A program made the position numbers and the translations under genes. The notes under the pieces are model-generated. The model was not told the DNA's origin. It did no database searches and worked only from the letters and a program-made list of their open reading frames with translations. Positions 54,535-64,000 of a stretch of DNA of 64,000 nt are shown here, piece after piece; the first letter of the stretch is position 1, and each line of letters opens with the position of its first letter. Location: positions 62,001 to 126,000 of the forward strand of contig JBAMJV010010090.1 in the NCBI GenBank assembly GCA_037951105.1. The letters run 5' to 3'. The DNA is from Echinarachnius parma. Taxonomy: Eukaryota; Echinodermata; Echinoidea; Clypeasteroida; Echinarachniidae.

Positions 54535-55045
54535 ACAGGGTATCCCCAAAAAACGGAATGGGGCACTTCCCAAAATATAGTAACAAAATAATTATGTCCA
54601 TCGGGATAGGGTATCTTTTCCAATGAAAAACGATACCAAGAACAGTAATTTATTTTGGTTGTGTAGTTTTTGTTTTAGGGGGCTCTGAGTCAGGCTCCTA
54701 TTTTGGTCAATTTTTACCAAGTCAGTGCATGAAAAATCGCACTTACTGCCCATCATAGTATTGAACAACGAGCATTACGTGCGATATTGGAATATTGTTT
54801 CATTCAGCTGTGTGCCGAGAGAATGGGCATGGTTGTTTGATATGACGGGCAGTAAGTGACAAAAATGGGAACCTGACATGGTGTCACTCAGAGTGCCCCA
54901 AGACAAAAACTACACAACTGAAATTACTGTTCTTGGTATTGTTTTCATAGGAAAAGGCACCCTATCTAATGGACGTTATTATTTTGTTACTATACATTAT
55001 TTTGGGAAGTGCACCGTTCCGTTCTTTGGGACCACCCTGCATAGC
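54535..55045. repeat. MITE with TACAGGGTATCCCCAAAAAACGG end
   Basis: Left ACAGGGTATCCCCAAAAAAC then GGAATGGGGCACTTCCCAAA; right TTTGGGAAGTGCACCGTTCC then GTTCTTTGGGACCACCCTG. Interior arms CTGACTCAGAGCCC-like and CACTTACTGCCC / GGGCAGTAAGTG also pair. Confidence 0.85.
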
Positions 55046-55537
55046 AAATTGAATCTTTTTGTTATATTCCTCATAAATTTAAGATTTACGATTCCAATTT
55101 GTACCATGTATAGTACCAGAAACTGATATGAGTTCTGTATATATTTGTCAACATATTTCAACTTGAGATGAGAACTCAAAGCCAAATCAATACGCTTAAA
55201 TTAAATATTTGAAGCGTATTCCTACGCCAAGATTGTTCATTTCTTCACAAGGAAGCCCTGTACCAAAAATGGCGATTTTATTCCGCAAGTAATGATAATC
55301 GAGAAATTTGACGCTAAGCTACTAGACTATATACAGCCTGACCCATGCCATGTAAACAAAAAGCAACTGACATTATCTGCATCTTATGATAGAGAAAGGT
55401 TCATATTTTACCACATAAGTCATTTTAATACTATTTTAACAATATTGTTCAATTAGTTTGGTAAATCTCAAAGTTGTTTTCTCAAAATTTCCAAATGCTA
55501 TTTGGTTTTTTTAACATCTTGATGACATGAGATCAAG

Positions 55538-55972
55538 CAGGGGCGGATCTAGCTTTTTTCTAAGGGGGGGTTTGACCCAATGGCATCGTCCACGAGCCGC
55601 GAATTTTTGTTTGCTATTTTGAACCCCCGTAAGTGATTTTGTTTCACCTTTTTTTCAGATTTTTTTTGGCTATTTTGAACCCCCGTAAGTGATTTTTGTA
55701 ACTTTCGTCCACGAGCCGCGAAGGGGCGAATTTTTTTGCTATTTTGAACCCCCGTAAGTGATTTTTTTTTTTCACTTTCGTCCACGAACCGCGAAGCGTC
55801 AATTTTTTTTAGCTATTTTGAACCCCCGTAAGTGATTTTTTTTTCACTTTTTTTTTCACTGATACATTTTCGCTTGGCAGCCCAAGGAGGGGGGGGGGGG
55901 GTTTAAACCCCCTAACCCCCCCCCCCCCCCTAGCCCCCCCCCCCCGTAGATCCGCCACTGTCAAGTATACCC
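55538..55972. repeat. Element with GGGGCGGATCTAG ends and inner tandem repeats
   Basis: Ends AGGGGCGGATCTAGC and GTAGATCCGCCACTG are inverted. Four to five inner units contain GCTATTTTGAACCCCCGTAA and TTCGTCCACGAGCCGCGAA. G and C runs lie near the right end. Confidence 0.85.
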
Positions 55973-56048
55973 TGCTCCCAGCTCTATCACTAATTACCTC
56001 CTCTCTGATGTACACTGCCCCAAATCTGGTTCCACATTACGTCATTGT

Positions 56049-56770
56049 CTAGGTTACTTGACCGCCACATTATCAAATCTGGGTGTGAGAAAATGAACAA
56101 AATAAATGTTAAAAACATGTGACAAAATAGTAAACATGAAGAACGCCCTGCCCCCTACTAGGTTGCCTCGCCTCCTCAATGTAGCACCCCTCTTCAATAT
56201 TTGGTGCTCACCGTCCAAATGCCCACGCTAAGTCATTGTCTTGTGGTGGCCTAACTACCCCCCCCCCCCCCAAACAAAAAGAAGAACGCCCTGCCCCCTA
56301 CTAGGTTGCCTCGCCTCCTCAATGTAGCACCCCTCTCCAATATTTGGTGCTCACCGTCCAACTGCCCACGCTAAGTCATTGTCTTGTGGTGGCCTAACTA
56401 CCCCCCCCCCCCCCCCCCCAAACAAAAACAAAAACTAATGATTTGCAAAAAAAATAAAACAATCTCATTGTTTATCTGTGAAAATATAGAGAAACATCAA
56501 TAGGCTGTGCCCGGCCCCACAATTAATAACTCACAAGTCATATGGCCCCCATCACTCCGACTACGCCAAGCCACTGGTATCTTTGTTACTTGACCACTAC
56601 ATTACCAAATCTGTGGGATATAATTCAAAATGTGAGAAAATGAACAAAATTAATTTTCAAAACATTACAAAAAATAGTCAACATGAAGAAGGCCCTGCCC
56701 CCAAATCGGTTGCCTCGCTTTCTCAACGTAGTACCCCTCTACGATATTCAGTGCCCACCGTCCAACTGCC
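56049..56770. repeat. Direct repeats next to right inverted-repeat arm
   Basis: Three imperfect copies of a unit containing GTTGCCTCGC, GTAGCACCCCTC, and CACCGTCCAACTGCCCACGC followed by a C run start near 56140, 56281 and 56685. The third copy runs into the right arm of the long inverted repeat. Confidence 0.82.
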
Positions 56771-58138
56771 CACACTACGTCATTGTCTTGCGGTGGCACA
56801 GCTACGGGTTTCATGGGAGGGGGGCACATGCTCCCCCCCCCCCCCCCCCCCCCAATCACTTGCAGGGTACACCGCGCCACTGTTGTCTTGGTTACTCTGG
56901 GGGGACACAAAATGTCAGACAAATTCCATTTATTTGTTTGCTATCTATTCTATGCATTTATTATAATTTGTTACAAATTTAGAAAATGACTCAACCATGC
57001 ACTGCACTAGACAGAGTCTAACACTCCTTGCTAACACAATTCGCAGCAACGGTGAACCGCAGCAACAGGGCATGCAAGGGGCAAGTTATGCGGTCTGTTG
57101 TGAACTTGGCGTTAAATTTTTACTGGCCTTACCCAGGCTCAATTTGTTGTTTATTATGGCCACCAGAAACTAAATCCAAAGAATCGTCCATCAAATATGA
57201 AAATGTGGGGTTCAATCTTTGCATAGGGGACTGTAAATTGGTCTTAAAAAAAGAGAGTTTCATACAAAAATACTCGGTCAATACGACCCAGCGAACACAG
57301 CGTAGCGTAGTCCCAGAACAAGGGCAGGCCGCTGCGGCGGGCGGACTTGTCGATGCGAGGCCGCCCTGGAGCTTAGGGCACCGCGGCGCCACTGCACGGC
57401 ATACGAACTAGGCTTGAAGCCACTCGCGATTAGGAGAGTTTTGAGCTTGAAAATGTACGTTTAAGAGTTCATGTCAACAAAATTTAACAGTTTGAGACTT
57501 ACAAAACTCCAATTTAAGCGAACAGTTATTAAATATTTTGTTTCAAGGCGAATTGATTGAAAATTAGACACAAATCGACTTAGTCACTTACCAATAACGG
57601 CCGAGTGCGGAGGATGTCATACGAACTGGGCTTGAAGCCACTCGCGATTAGGAGAGTTTTGTGCTTGAAAATGTACGTTTAAGAGTTCATGTCAACAAAA
57701 AATTAACAGCTTGAGACTCACAAAACTCCAATTTAAGCGAACAGTTATTGAATATTTTGTTTCAAGGCGAATTGATTGAAAAATAGGCACAAATCGACTG
57801 TCGAGTGGGTTCGAGTGCGGAGGATATCACGTGACAAAATCTTGGCGACGAGGAAAAAAACCCACCAGAAGTATGACCTTTCAAAAATCAAATTATCTCC
57901 ACAAATACTTTATTTCACGTAACAAAATTTACACATGATGCCCGTGAAGACCGTTTCTTCCCATTTTATTACTTTTTATTTAGAAAAAAATATTTAAAAT
58001 GTCGAAAATTAAACAAAAATAAAAGGGGTCGAGTTGTCCGAAGTCAGACCGGACCCCTACCAACTCGGGTTGGCCGAGTATGTAAGGGTCGTTGGCCGAG
58101 TTGGTAAGGGTCGAGTTATCCGTTGGCCGAGTTGTCCG
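56752..58138. repeat. Right arm of the long inverted repeat
   Basis: Reverse complement of 45330-46787. The outer end is CCGTTGGCCGAGTTGTCC. Outer flanks differ (CCA before the left arm, GGCACC after the right arm), and I see no target-site duplication. Confidence 0.9.
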
Positions 58139-58194
58139 GCACCCGTCACAAAGTACAGATCACCTGATCACCTATCACATGACTTGCCGATATT

Positions 58195-58296
58195 CTTGGG
58201 CGGCGGCCGTTCGATTCAATCGCGCAACGTCTTGACTTGAAATTTCCATTGGAAATTGGAGATAAATCGGAGTTTTTTAACTAAAGTTCTGAAAAG
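58195..58296 (+). other. RABGEF1: Possible non-coding first exon of RABGEF1
   Basis: A locally GC-richer stretch (GGGCGGCGGCCG at about 58199) ends at a good donor, GAAAAG|GTATGT (58297). A matching acceptor, TTTGTCCTTAG, ends at 60274, 62 bp before the RABGEF1 start codon. The 5' UTR exon pair is an inference; the transcription start is not visible. Confidence 0.35.
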
Positions 58297-59087
58297 GTAT
58301 GTCTTTGCTCTTTTATCTGTTATTGGCAATGAATGTATGCTTCATTTAATGATGAGAACGTAATCCGATGTCTTAGCCTTTGTCGAGTTGTAATTATGTC
58401 TAGCAATGCCTTTATTTGTGACATTGATCATGTTGATTTTACGCTTTGCTACCTATATTTCTATATAGCTTTATATGTTATGTGGGGATCGGCGAAATAT
58501 AATTCTGTGCATCGCCGCAAAGTAATACAAATAATACGCGGGATTATTCCCCAATACCGCGGCGCGTGCGCTGTAGTTGGGAATAAGTTCCTTGTAATAC
58601 GCATAAAATAATGGTGTATACGCGGCGTGAAAGTAACATTTTCCATATTTTATATAACTGTTTATAATAGGCTTGAAACAATGGCAAGTTATTTGTGTTA
58701 ATCGACATAATGGCGTAGCGCGTATTGACTGTCACTTCGCACACAAAACTAACCAAGAGCTCTATCAATTTGCAACATTGTTCAATGAAAGAAGCATGAA
58801 TATATTCTACACATTTTGAGAATTTGACATTGCTAAATATAAAACTTAATTTTAATTTTGTTGAGTTTACGTTTATTTTTGTCTTTTTTATGACATGTTA
58901 ATTGTTATTTTTAAAACAATAAAACTACACTTGAGACTGAGAGTTGAGTATTGGTACTTCCTGAAATGCCCCTTGAACCTAAATTGGTTGGTTTCGATTC
59001 CATTTGAAAGTTCATTGAATAAAGCATGTGAAATGAGAATCATTCCCTTTCGAATGCTCTAATACCATACTATATTATATGCACACA

Positions 59088-59460
59088 TAGGTTCATTGTC
59101 AATAGCGTTGTGCGGAGATCAACCTCTTCCGCCCGCTGCACTATCCAACGGAAACAATATTTTTTTGTGGGCTGATTTCTCCCTCAATTTACCAGCAAAT
59201 GCAAACAAACTTTCGTTTATGTGATCCACAATTCATATACTTTGATAATAATTACCGATTTTGTTGTTTTGAAGACTGCAAAATGTAGAAATAAAATGAT
59301 TATTTCCCGTCCGTTTTCCTTACCGATGCGTCCTTAAACAGAGCGTTCAACTGCTGAACGCAACAGTGTACGAATGGCCGCTATTGTTATCTCCCGCTCA
59401 TTAGCATATATTGCGTGTAAATGGTTCACCTGAGTGAACCATTTCATTTTGTAGATGTGA
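59088..59460. repeat. Dispersed repeat, copy 2 (partner 14244-14620)
   Basis: Same orientation and about nine-tenths identical by eye to 14244-14620. It lies between the candidate first exon and the coding start of RABGEF1. Confidence 0.85.
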
Positions 59461-60336
59461 CTATATGATTTGAGTGACCCCCACATCGGCACACTAAAAC
59501 ATTTCCGACAGTTTAAGACTTTAAAATTGTACACATTTCTTGAAATTGTAATCACACATTGAGAAAATGGTGCAGATTCCGATGCGATGATCAGATTTGC
59601 GATGTATTAATTATATTTTGAGATAGCGCCTTCGAACACGCGCGCATGGTTTTTTGGCTTCACAAGATCGAAGTGTTTTTAATACCGGCACCCCTTCAAC
59701 TCTCGTTGACAATGCACGCAACTCCAAATTTCTTGTGCGATGTTAATTTTATTGGCATCATTTCACAAATTTACTCGTAGCGGACGATCTACGCATTCTT
59801 TCTCCTCAAAATTTCGACCAGTTTAGTTTTTAAGGGTAGCACGCATCAACAACATCATCAACACGCGCAAAAACAAATATTACGCAGTGTGCCGATGTAT
59901 AGTATACCTACCATACTAGTTCTAAATTGGTCCAGATGAATGATCCACAAATGAACATTAAAAGAAGGAGGAATTCTCTGAGTATATTGGGATGATAAAC
60001 CTGTGTCGTATGCGATATCCTGACTGGGAATGTGTTTTGCCGGTGCTGCTTACTTCTCACATAATTAGGCTTATTTTCACCACAAACAGCTGATATTTGT
60101 TTTCTAACTCTAACTCTAAGTAGCGGGCGCGGGTACTTAGCGGATAGCGCAAAACACACCAGCGAGTCTAGTGGTTGGTCAAAGTATCCAAATTCCTTTT
60201 TACTTCATGTTTAATATGTCACTCTTGTAAATTGTACTTTTTATATTGTATGTATCATTATATTTTGTCCTTAGAGTTTCGGGTCGCAAAAAGCGGATAT
60301 CTGAGTGTGTTGTTGTGTTGAGCTGGCACAGAAAGG

Positions 60337-60518
60337 ATGGAAGCTCAGCCAAAAAAGAAGAAGGGATTCCACATTGACGAGGCCGAGCTGATGTGCAAGA
60401 ATGGATGCGGCTTCTATGGCACGGTGGCGTGGCAGGGCTACTGCTCCAAGTGCTGGCGGAAAGAGTGCCAGCATAGCAGGCAGGCCCAAATAGAGAGTGA
60501 TGAACTTTATGCAAGAAA
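60337..60518 (+). CDS. RABGEF1: RABGEF1 exon with start and A20 zinc finger
   Basis: ATG at 60337 (context AAAGGATGG) and 60 codons plus two bases, donor GTAAGT. The C-x3-C-x11-C-x2-C pattern of the A20 finger is intact. Upstream, acceptor TTAG ends at 60274. Confidence 0.93.
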
Positions 60519-63500
60519 GTAAGTTTGTTTGTTTATTTGTTTCTTTTATCTCAAAATTATTTATTTGCAAAGCAAACGTTTGAATTCTAACGGGAGGGGG
60601 GGGGGGGGAAGTTTGCCCCAAAAGTTTGCTGAAAAAATTTTCAGGGCCCTTGAAAATTATCAAAGTGAAGAATTGAATGCTAACACATTTCTGAGTGTTC
60701 TTTAAATGCAAGCTAGCTTGTAAAGTTTTCCTTGAAAATATAATTAATGTTGTCCCTGCATATTCAGGCTGTATGAGAGCGAGATGCGACTGAATCACCC
60801 ACACTCCACCCTCGCCACCACGCCGGACCAACAGCAGCAGGCACCTGGCTTTGGAGAACAACATCCAACGCACATGTCACTGAACTTCCCCCAGCAAGGG
60901 AGCAGCAGCAGGGCTTCACCCCACCAGCAACAGGGACCCTCCCCCGGCCAGCAGGGAGGGGCGTCGCCGGGGACGGAGACGATGATGTTTGACAAGTTTG
61001 AGGAGAAGCGCAAGCAGCGGCAGCAGAGCAAGTCCAAGTCCATGATGACGCTGTTCTCCAAGGGTGCCAAGACCCCAAACAGAGGTAAATTATAATGATC
61101 GGGTTTTTTTTTTGTTAATAGTTCCTTGCATGTTGTAAATGGTTGTCTTTTTAACCCTCTGAATGCCACAGTTGACTGCGTTCACAGTACTCAGATATAT
61201 TAATTCCTTCCTGAATGCACACAATAAATAGTTCTAACCTTTAATTAAATATTTCGCACTCCAGACTTCTTACCAAGCTGAACTTTCTTCATTTGTACAT
61301 GAATGGAGTATTTTGTTATTAGTTAGTTAGTTAATTGTGTAAACTTGCTAAAGAACTTGTTTGAGGGAGTTGTTTAAATTCAATTACCGTAGGCACTTAG
61401 ATGGTTTAAGTTAAATAATTAGCATTGTAATCTTTAGAGATCTGTAGCCCATTGTTGTAAGTGTCCAATTATTGTAATTATTGTGTCCATGGCAACAGCT
61501 GTAATGCTCCATGCTGATTGGATGTTGACCGACTAGTTACAACTTAATTGAACACGTACAAGAAGTGTTTTATGAAACGGGGTACAGCACTTCAATTTTC
61601 CACAGGACAAACATACATGTACCTCTGTGTTTCTCCCAACTCAGTATTTTTTAATCTCTCCTCAAACTGCTTCTCTGCTTAGATGGCTCTGCAGCAGCTT
61701 CAGGGGGCCATGCAAGGCTGGAGAAACAGATCAGCACTGAAAGCCAAAAGGCCATGGGAGACTTCATGGAGTTCCTCAAGATCCTGAGCCGGCCCGCCGC
61801 CCAGGACCTGAACAAGCAATGCCGCGCCTTCGTGGAGCGGTTGCAACGCGACGCGGGACTCTCCGTCGAGGAGCAGGCGGAGTTGGTTCAGGACTTCTAC
61901 CACAGCATGGGTGACCGGATGGCAAATCACAGTGCCTTCAAGGGTAAGTGATTAAAGCTATGAAAAGGAAGTCTAAAATAAATGCAGAAAACTACTTATC
62001 TACTATAAGAAACGTATCATCTATTAAAGAGTAGCCTGTATTAAGGTATCCACCAACACAGTTTGCATTTTCATATGATGCTATTGAATTTTAGAGGCCA
62101 TCTGCAGAAAATTTTTTGTATTTGTATTAATTATTTATGAAAGATTTTAGAAGATATACTGGGGGGAAAATGTGTAAAGAAAAAGGAATTCCATCCCAAT
62201 TTAGTATGCTAGGTAATCTTTAGAAGAATATTTCATCAAGGCCATAGAATTGGTCTAGATATACATGTACAGTCAACTGCGCGTAAGTCGATCTTGATGG
62301 GACCGTGTGAAACACGTCGACTTAGGCGATATTCGACTTGCGCGTAAGTCAAAGAAAATTCGACTTACAGTTACGTGTAAGTTGTACATAGACATCCCCG
62401 CCCCCGGCCCCTACCCTATAGCTCAGGGACCGCGCGCAGCTAGCAGCCGATGGGATGTCAGTTATCATTGCAGGTATCAGAAGAAAAAAAACTTTCACGT
62501 ACACAGAACTCGACTTCACACTCCTACTTGGACAAATATATGAGAATATACAAAATCATACTCGTTCAGTGATTAATTTTATTGTAGACATAAATAATCT
62601 TCGCTTACATGGTACTTGTTATTATGTAAATTGCGTGGATCCATGCTTCTTTGAATTCTCCGGCCACACGCTACTATGCGCACTATACTACTGTAGTATA
62701 CTGCATGTGCACGTACGTACGTGGTACGTGTACGTATGTCTCCGTGACATTCATTATGCATTGAACGACTGTACCGTACGGTGTAGATATACATGGGGAG
62801 GGGGGGAAAGGGAGAGCAAGAGAGATCGAGAGAGATGCGATAAGAATTAGAACAGAGGAGCTTCAGATCAGTGCGTTGGCGCTGGCATGCAGTGCGTTGT
62901 AAAAAAAAAATGCGGTGTGACCGTAATCGGTAACACAATGTGGTTTAGTTCGAGCAAGGAGTAAAAATAACTTCTTGCTTTGACTTATGCGATGCAAATT
63001 TCATGTTTTGCTGTGAAAGTGTGCCGGGAATTTGATCGACTTAGGCGATAATTCGACTTACAAAAATCGACGTATGCAGAGGAATAACACACACAAGTGT
63101 ATGACGATAAATCGGGACTTTTTATAATCATCGACTTACGCGATTATTCGATATATGCGACTTCGACTTACGCGGAGTTGACTGTATAATGCAAGTATTC
63201 ACATGTAAATCTCAAACTGCATTACTGATTTCACTTTTTTCCTTATTTCTGTATATTTACACCGTTTCCAGCAGTGAAAAAAAATACCCAGGGGCTCGGG
63301 GCCAATTCGCCCTTGAAATGCCAAAAATGTGCAAACAGTTCCAGGCAAAAAACTCTTTGAAGCGTTATTTTCATGCAGGCGAGCTTGAAAAGTAGCCACC
63401 TGTTGTTGTTGTTATTTTATGGCAGTCAGTCAAACTTGACTATTGTTGCCAATTTAAATTCTCTTTAATTTTCTTTTTCTTTTTCTTTTTTGTCTATTCT

Positions 63501-63912
63501 TCTTTATTTATTTTCTTCAAAACTATACTTCATATTTAATCAAATTAAAACGATATATGGCACCACTCTAGATATCACGATATACTAGTAGTTATATATA
63601 TGTATATATATTTAATTTTTTTTAAACAAAAGTAACCTACTTAACCCCCCCCCCCCCCCAATTTATTTAAATGTTTTCACTGGTTTCCAGGCACTACCCC
63701 CGAGCAACAATCCACTATGATGGACCACCTGGAGAAGGTGATCATGACGCGCCTCTACCGATACCTCTTCTGCCCGCCTCTGACCGACGACGAACAGAAG
63801 GACCTCGCGATCCAGAACCGCATACGCAGGCTGCGCTGGGTGATGCCTACCATGCTTGACGCAGCCATAGAGGACGCCAAAGTTGTTGACCTCATAGAGA
63901 AGGCTCAAGAAG
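60337..63912 (+). CDS. RABGEF1: RABGEF1 (Rabex-5) homologue, first four coding exons (3' partial)
   Basis: Guanine-nucleotide exchange factor for Rab5 on early endosomes, recruited through ubiquitin. Exons are 60337-60518, 60768-61084, 61683-61943 and 63691-63912, with all phases agreeing, giving 327 residues. An A20-type zinc finger (Cys20, Cys24, Cys36, Cys39; CKNGCGFYG and WQGYCSKCW) is followed by a helix [17 protein letters not shown] in the place of the ubiquitin-binding MIU. A Gln/Ser/Pro/Gly-rich linker comes next, then a basic segment [18 protein letters not shown]. The helical bundle contains [17 protein letters not shown] (human LSIEEQSECAQDFYH) and [20 protein letters not shown] (human RLYKYVFCPETTDDEKKDLA). 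The catalytic Vps9 core lies beyond the window. The start codon follows a short 5' UTR after acceptor TCCTTAG at 60274. The gene is divergent from GAA. Confidence 0.93.
60519..60767 (+). other. RABGEF1 intron 1
   Basis: Short intron with a run of about 14 G near 60595. No other feature. Confidence 0.7.
60768..61084 (+). CDS. RABGEF1: RABGEF1 exon 2: MIU-like helix, low-complexity linker, basic segment
   Basis: Acceptor GCATATTCAG. The reading opens [10 protein letters not shown], then a linker with [17 protein letters not shown] and similar, and ends [13 protein letters not shown] plus one base, donor GTAAAT. The linker is longer and more Gln/Gly-rich than in human Rabex-5. Confidence 0.9.
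61085..61682 (+). other. RABGEF1 intron 2
   Basis: AT-rich intron. A 24-bp TTAG repeat lies near 61318-61340. No exon or repeat family recognised. Confidence 0.6.
61683..61943 (+). CDS. RABGEF1: RABGEF1 exon 3: helical bundle
   Basis: Acceptor TCTGCTTAG. Reads [34 protein letters not shown] and [20 protein letters not shown], ending FK plus one base, donor GTAAGT. Confidence 0.92.
62268..63186. repeat. MITE with ACAGTCAACTGCGCGTAAGTCGA ends in RABGEF1 intron 3
   Basis: Left TACAGTCAACTGCGCGTAAG then TCGATCTTGATGGGACC; right TCGACTTACGCGGAGTTGAC then TGTA, inverted. Several internal copies of TCGACTTA. Shares an internal region with 8325-8742. Confidence 0.85.
63691..63912 (+). CDS. RABGEF1: RABGEF1 exon 4: start of Vps9-associated region
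   Basis: Acceptor GGTTTCCAG. Reads [40 protein letters not shown] and [10 protein letters not shown] plus one base, donor GTACAT. A fragment of its central part reappears at 63987-64000. Confidence 0.92.
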
Positions 63913-63977
63913 GTACATTGTTTAAATTGTCTGTTTTGTTGATTGTTGGTGTTGGGTATTGGTGTTTGATGTATGAA

Positions 63978-64000
63978 AACGATATTGCGATCCAGAACCG
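63978..64000 (+). repeat. Start of a partial copy of RABGEF1 exon 4 at the window edge
   Basis: The last bases read ATTGCGATCCAGAACCG, matching the exon segment CTCGCGATCCAGAACCG at 63807-63823. It lies about 65 bp after the true donor. The window ends before the copy can be followed. Confidence 0.65.

Larger units (their letters stand above)
47700..56048. other. Interior of the 12.8-kb inverted-repeat block
   Basis: Besides the listed repeats and the orphan exon it contains a GT microsatellite (47820-47852), a GGAC tract near 50100, G/C homopolymers (48684, 51529, 51548, 51662, 51708, 52600, 53038) and AT-rich sequence. No transposase, polymerase, integrase or capsid-like frame is present, which argues against a full Polinton. 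Confidence 0.55.

Noticed and set aside
47700-56048. Polinton/Maverick transposon between the long inverted arms
   Set aside because: No polymerase, integrase, protease, ATPase or capsid-like frame in the interior.
60271-60873. Minus-strand 200-codon frame over RABGEF1
   Set aside because: Antisense to RABGEF1 exons 1-2 and running through the G-run intron; no domain.

Overview
The window looks like nuclear DNA of a marine invertebrate deuterostome. All recognisable genes are split into many short exons with GT-AG introns. The exons read clearly as homologues of three vertebrate genes, and the introns and intergenic DNA are AT-rich and packed with miniature transposons, microsatellites and long G/C homopolymers. 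An echinoderm such as a sea urchin is my best guess; a hemichordate or amphioxus cannot be excluded from sequence alone.

Three protein genes are supported. (1) The last three coding exons of a PALB2 homologue (+, 1171-4114), covering the end of its C-terminal WD40 propeller. (2) An almost complete lysosomal acid alpha-glucosidase (GAA, glycoside hydrolase family 31) on the minus strand, from a start at 40686 to a stop at 9341. Sixteen coding exons were placed by reading splice sites and phases. A membrane anchor, a trefoil domain, the catalytic nucleophile and the acid/base are all visible, but about 95-100 residues at the end of the barrel are absent. (3) The first four coding exons of RABGEF1/Rabex-5 (+, 60337 to beyond the window), with an A20 zinc finger and the start of the helical bundle/Vps9 module. 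PALB2 and GAA are convergent; GAA and RABGEF1 are divergent, separated by about 17-20 kb of repeats. One further unidentified minus-strand exon candidate lies at 53566-53683.

The most striking feature is that exons at this locus are surrounded by partial copies of themselves. Eleven of the sixteen GAA exons, the PALB2 terminal exon, the orphan exon and (at the very end of the window) RABGEF1 exon 4 have one to five truncated, same-strand copies next to the intact exon, often with a splice site and flanking intron. In GAA, acceptor-bearing truncated copies lie 5' of the intact exon and donor-bearing ones lie 3' of it. That is the signature of recurrent short tandem duplications with one breakpoint inside the exon. 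The clearest case is a regular array of about 189 bp with five extra copies of the 5' part of GAA exon 14. Next to it, the exon expected between detected exons 13 and 14 is missing.

Repeats by region: 1-9 kb holds MITEs and foldback elements in and downstream of PALB2. 9-40 kb (GAA introns) holds at least seven copies of one TTAA-flanked MITE, a 3.7-kb terminal-inverted-repeat element, a CAG/CAA array, a GATA array, a Helentron-like element with eight 156-bp core repeats, and a 3.6-kb TIR element. 40.7-60 kb is intergenic and holds G/C homopolymers, a 250-bp GGT array, 21-bp tandem repeats, and two arms of about 1.4 kb in inverted orientation bounding a 12.8-kb block. 60-64 kb holds the RABGEF1 exons with one MITE in intron 3. 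No bacterial or organellar features were seen.
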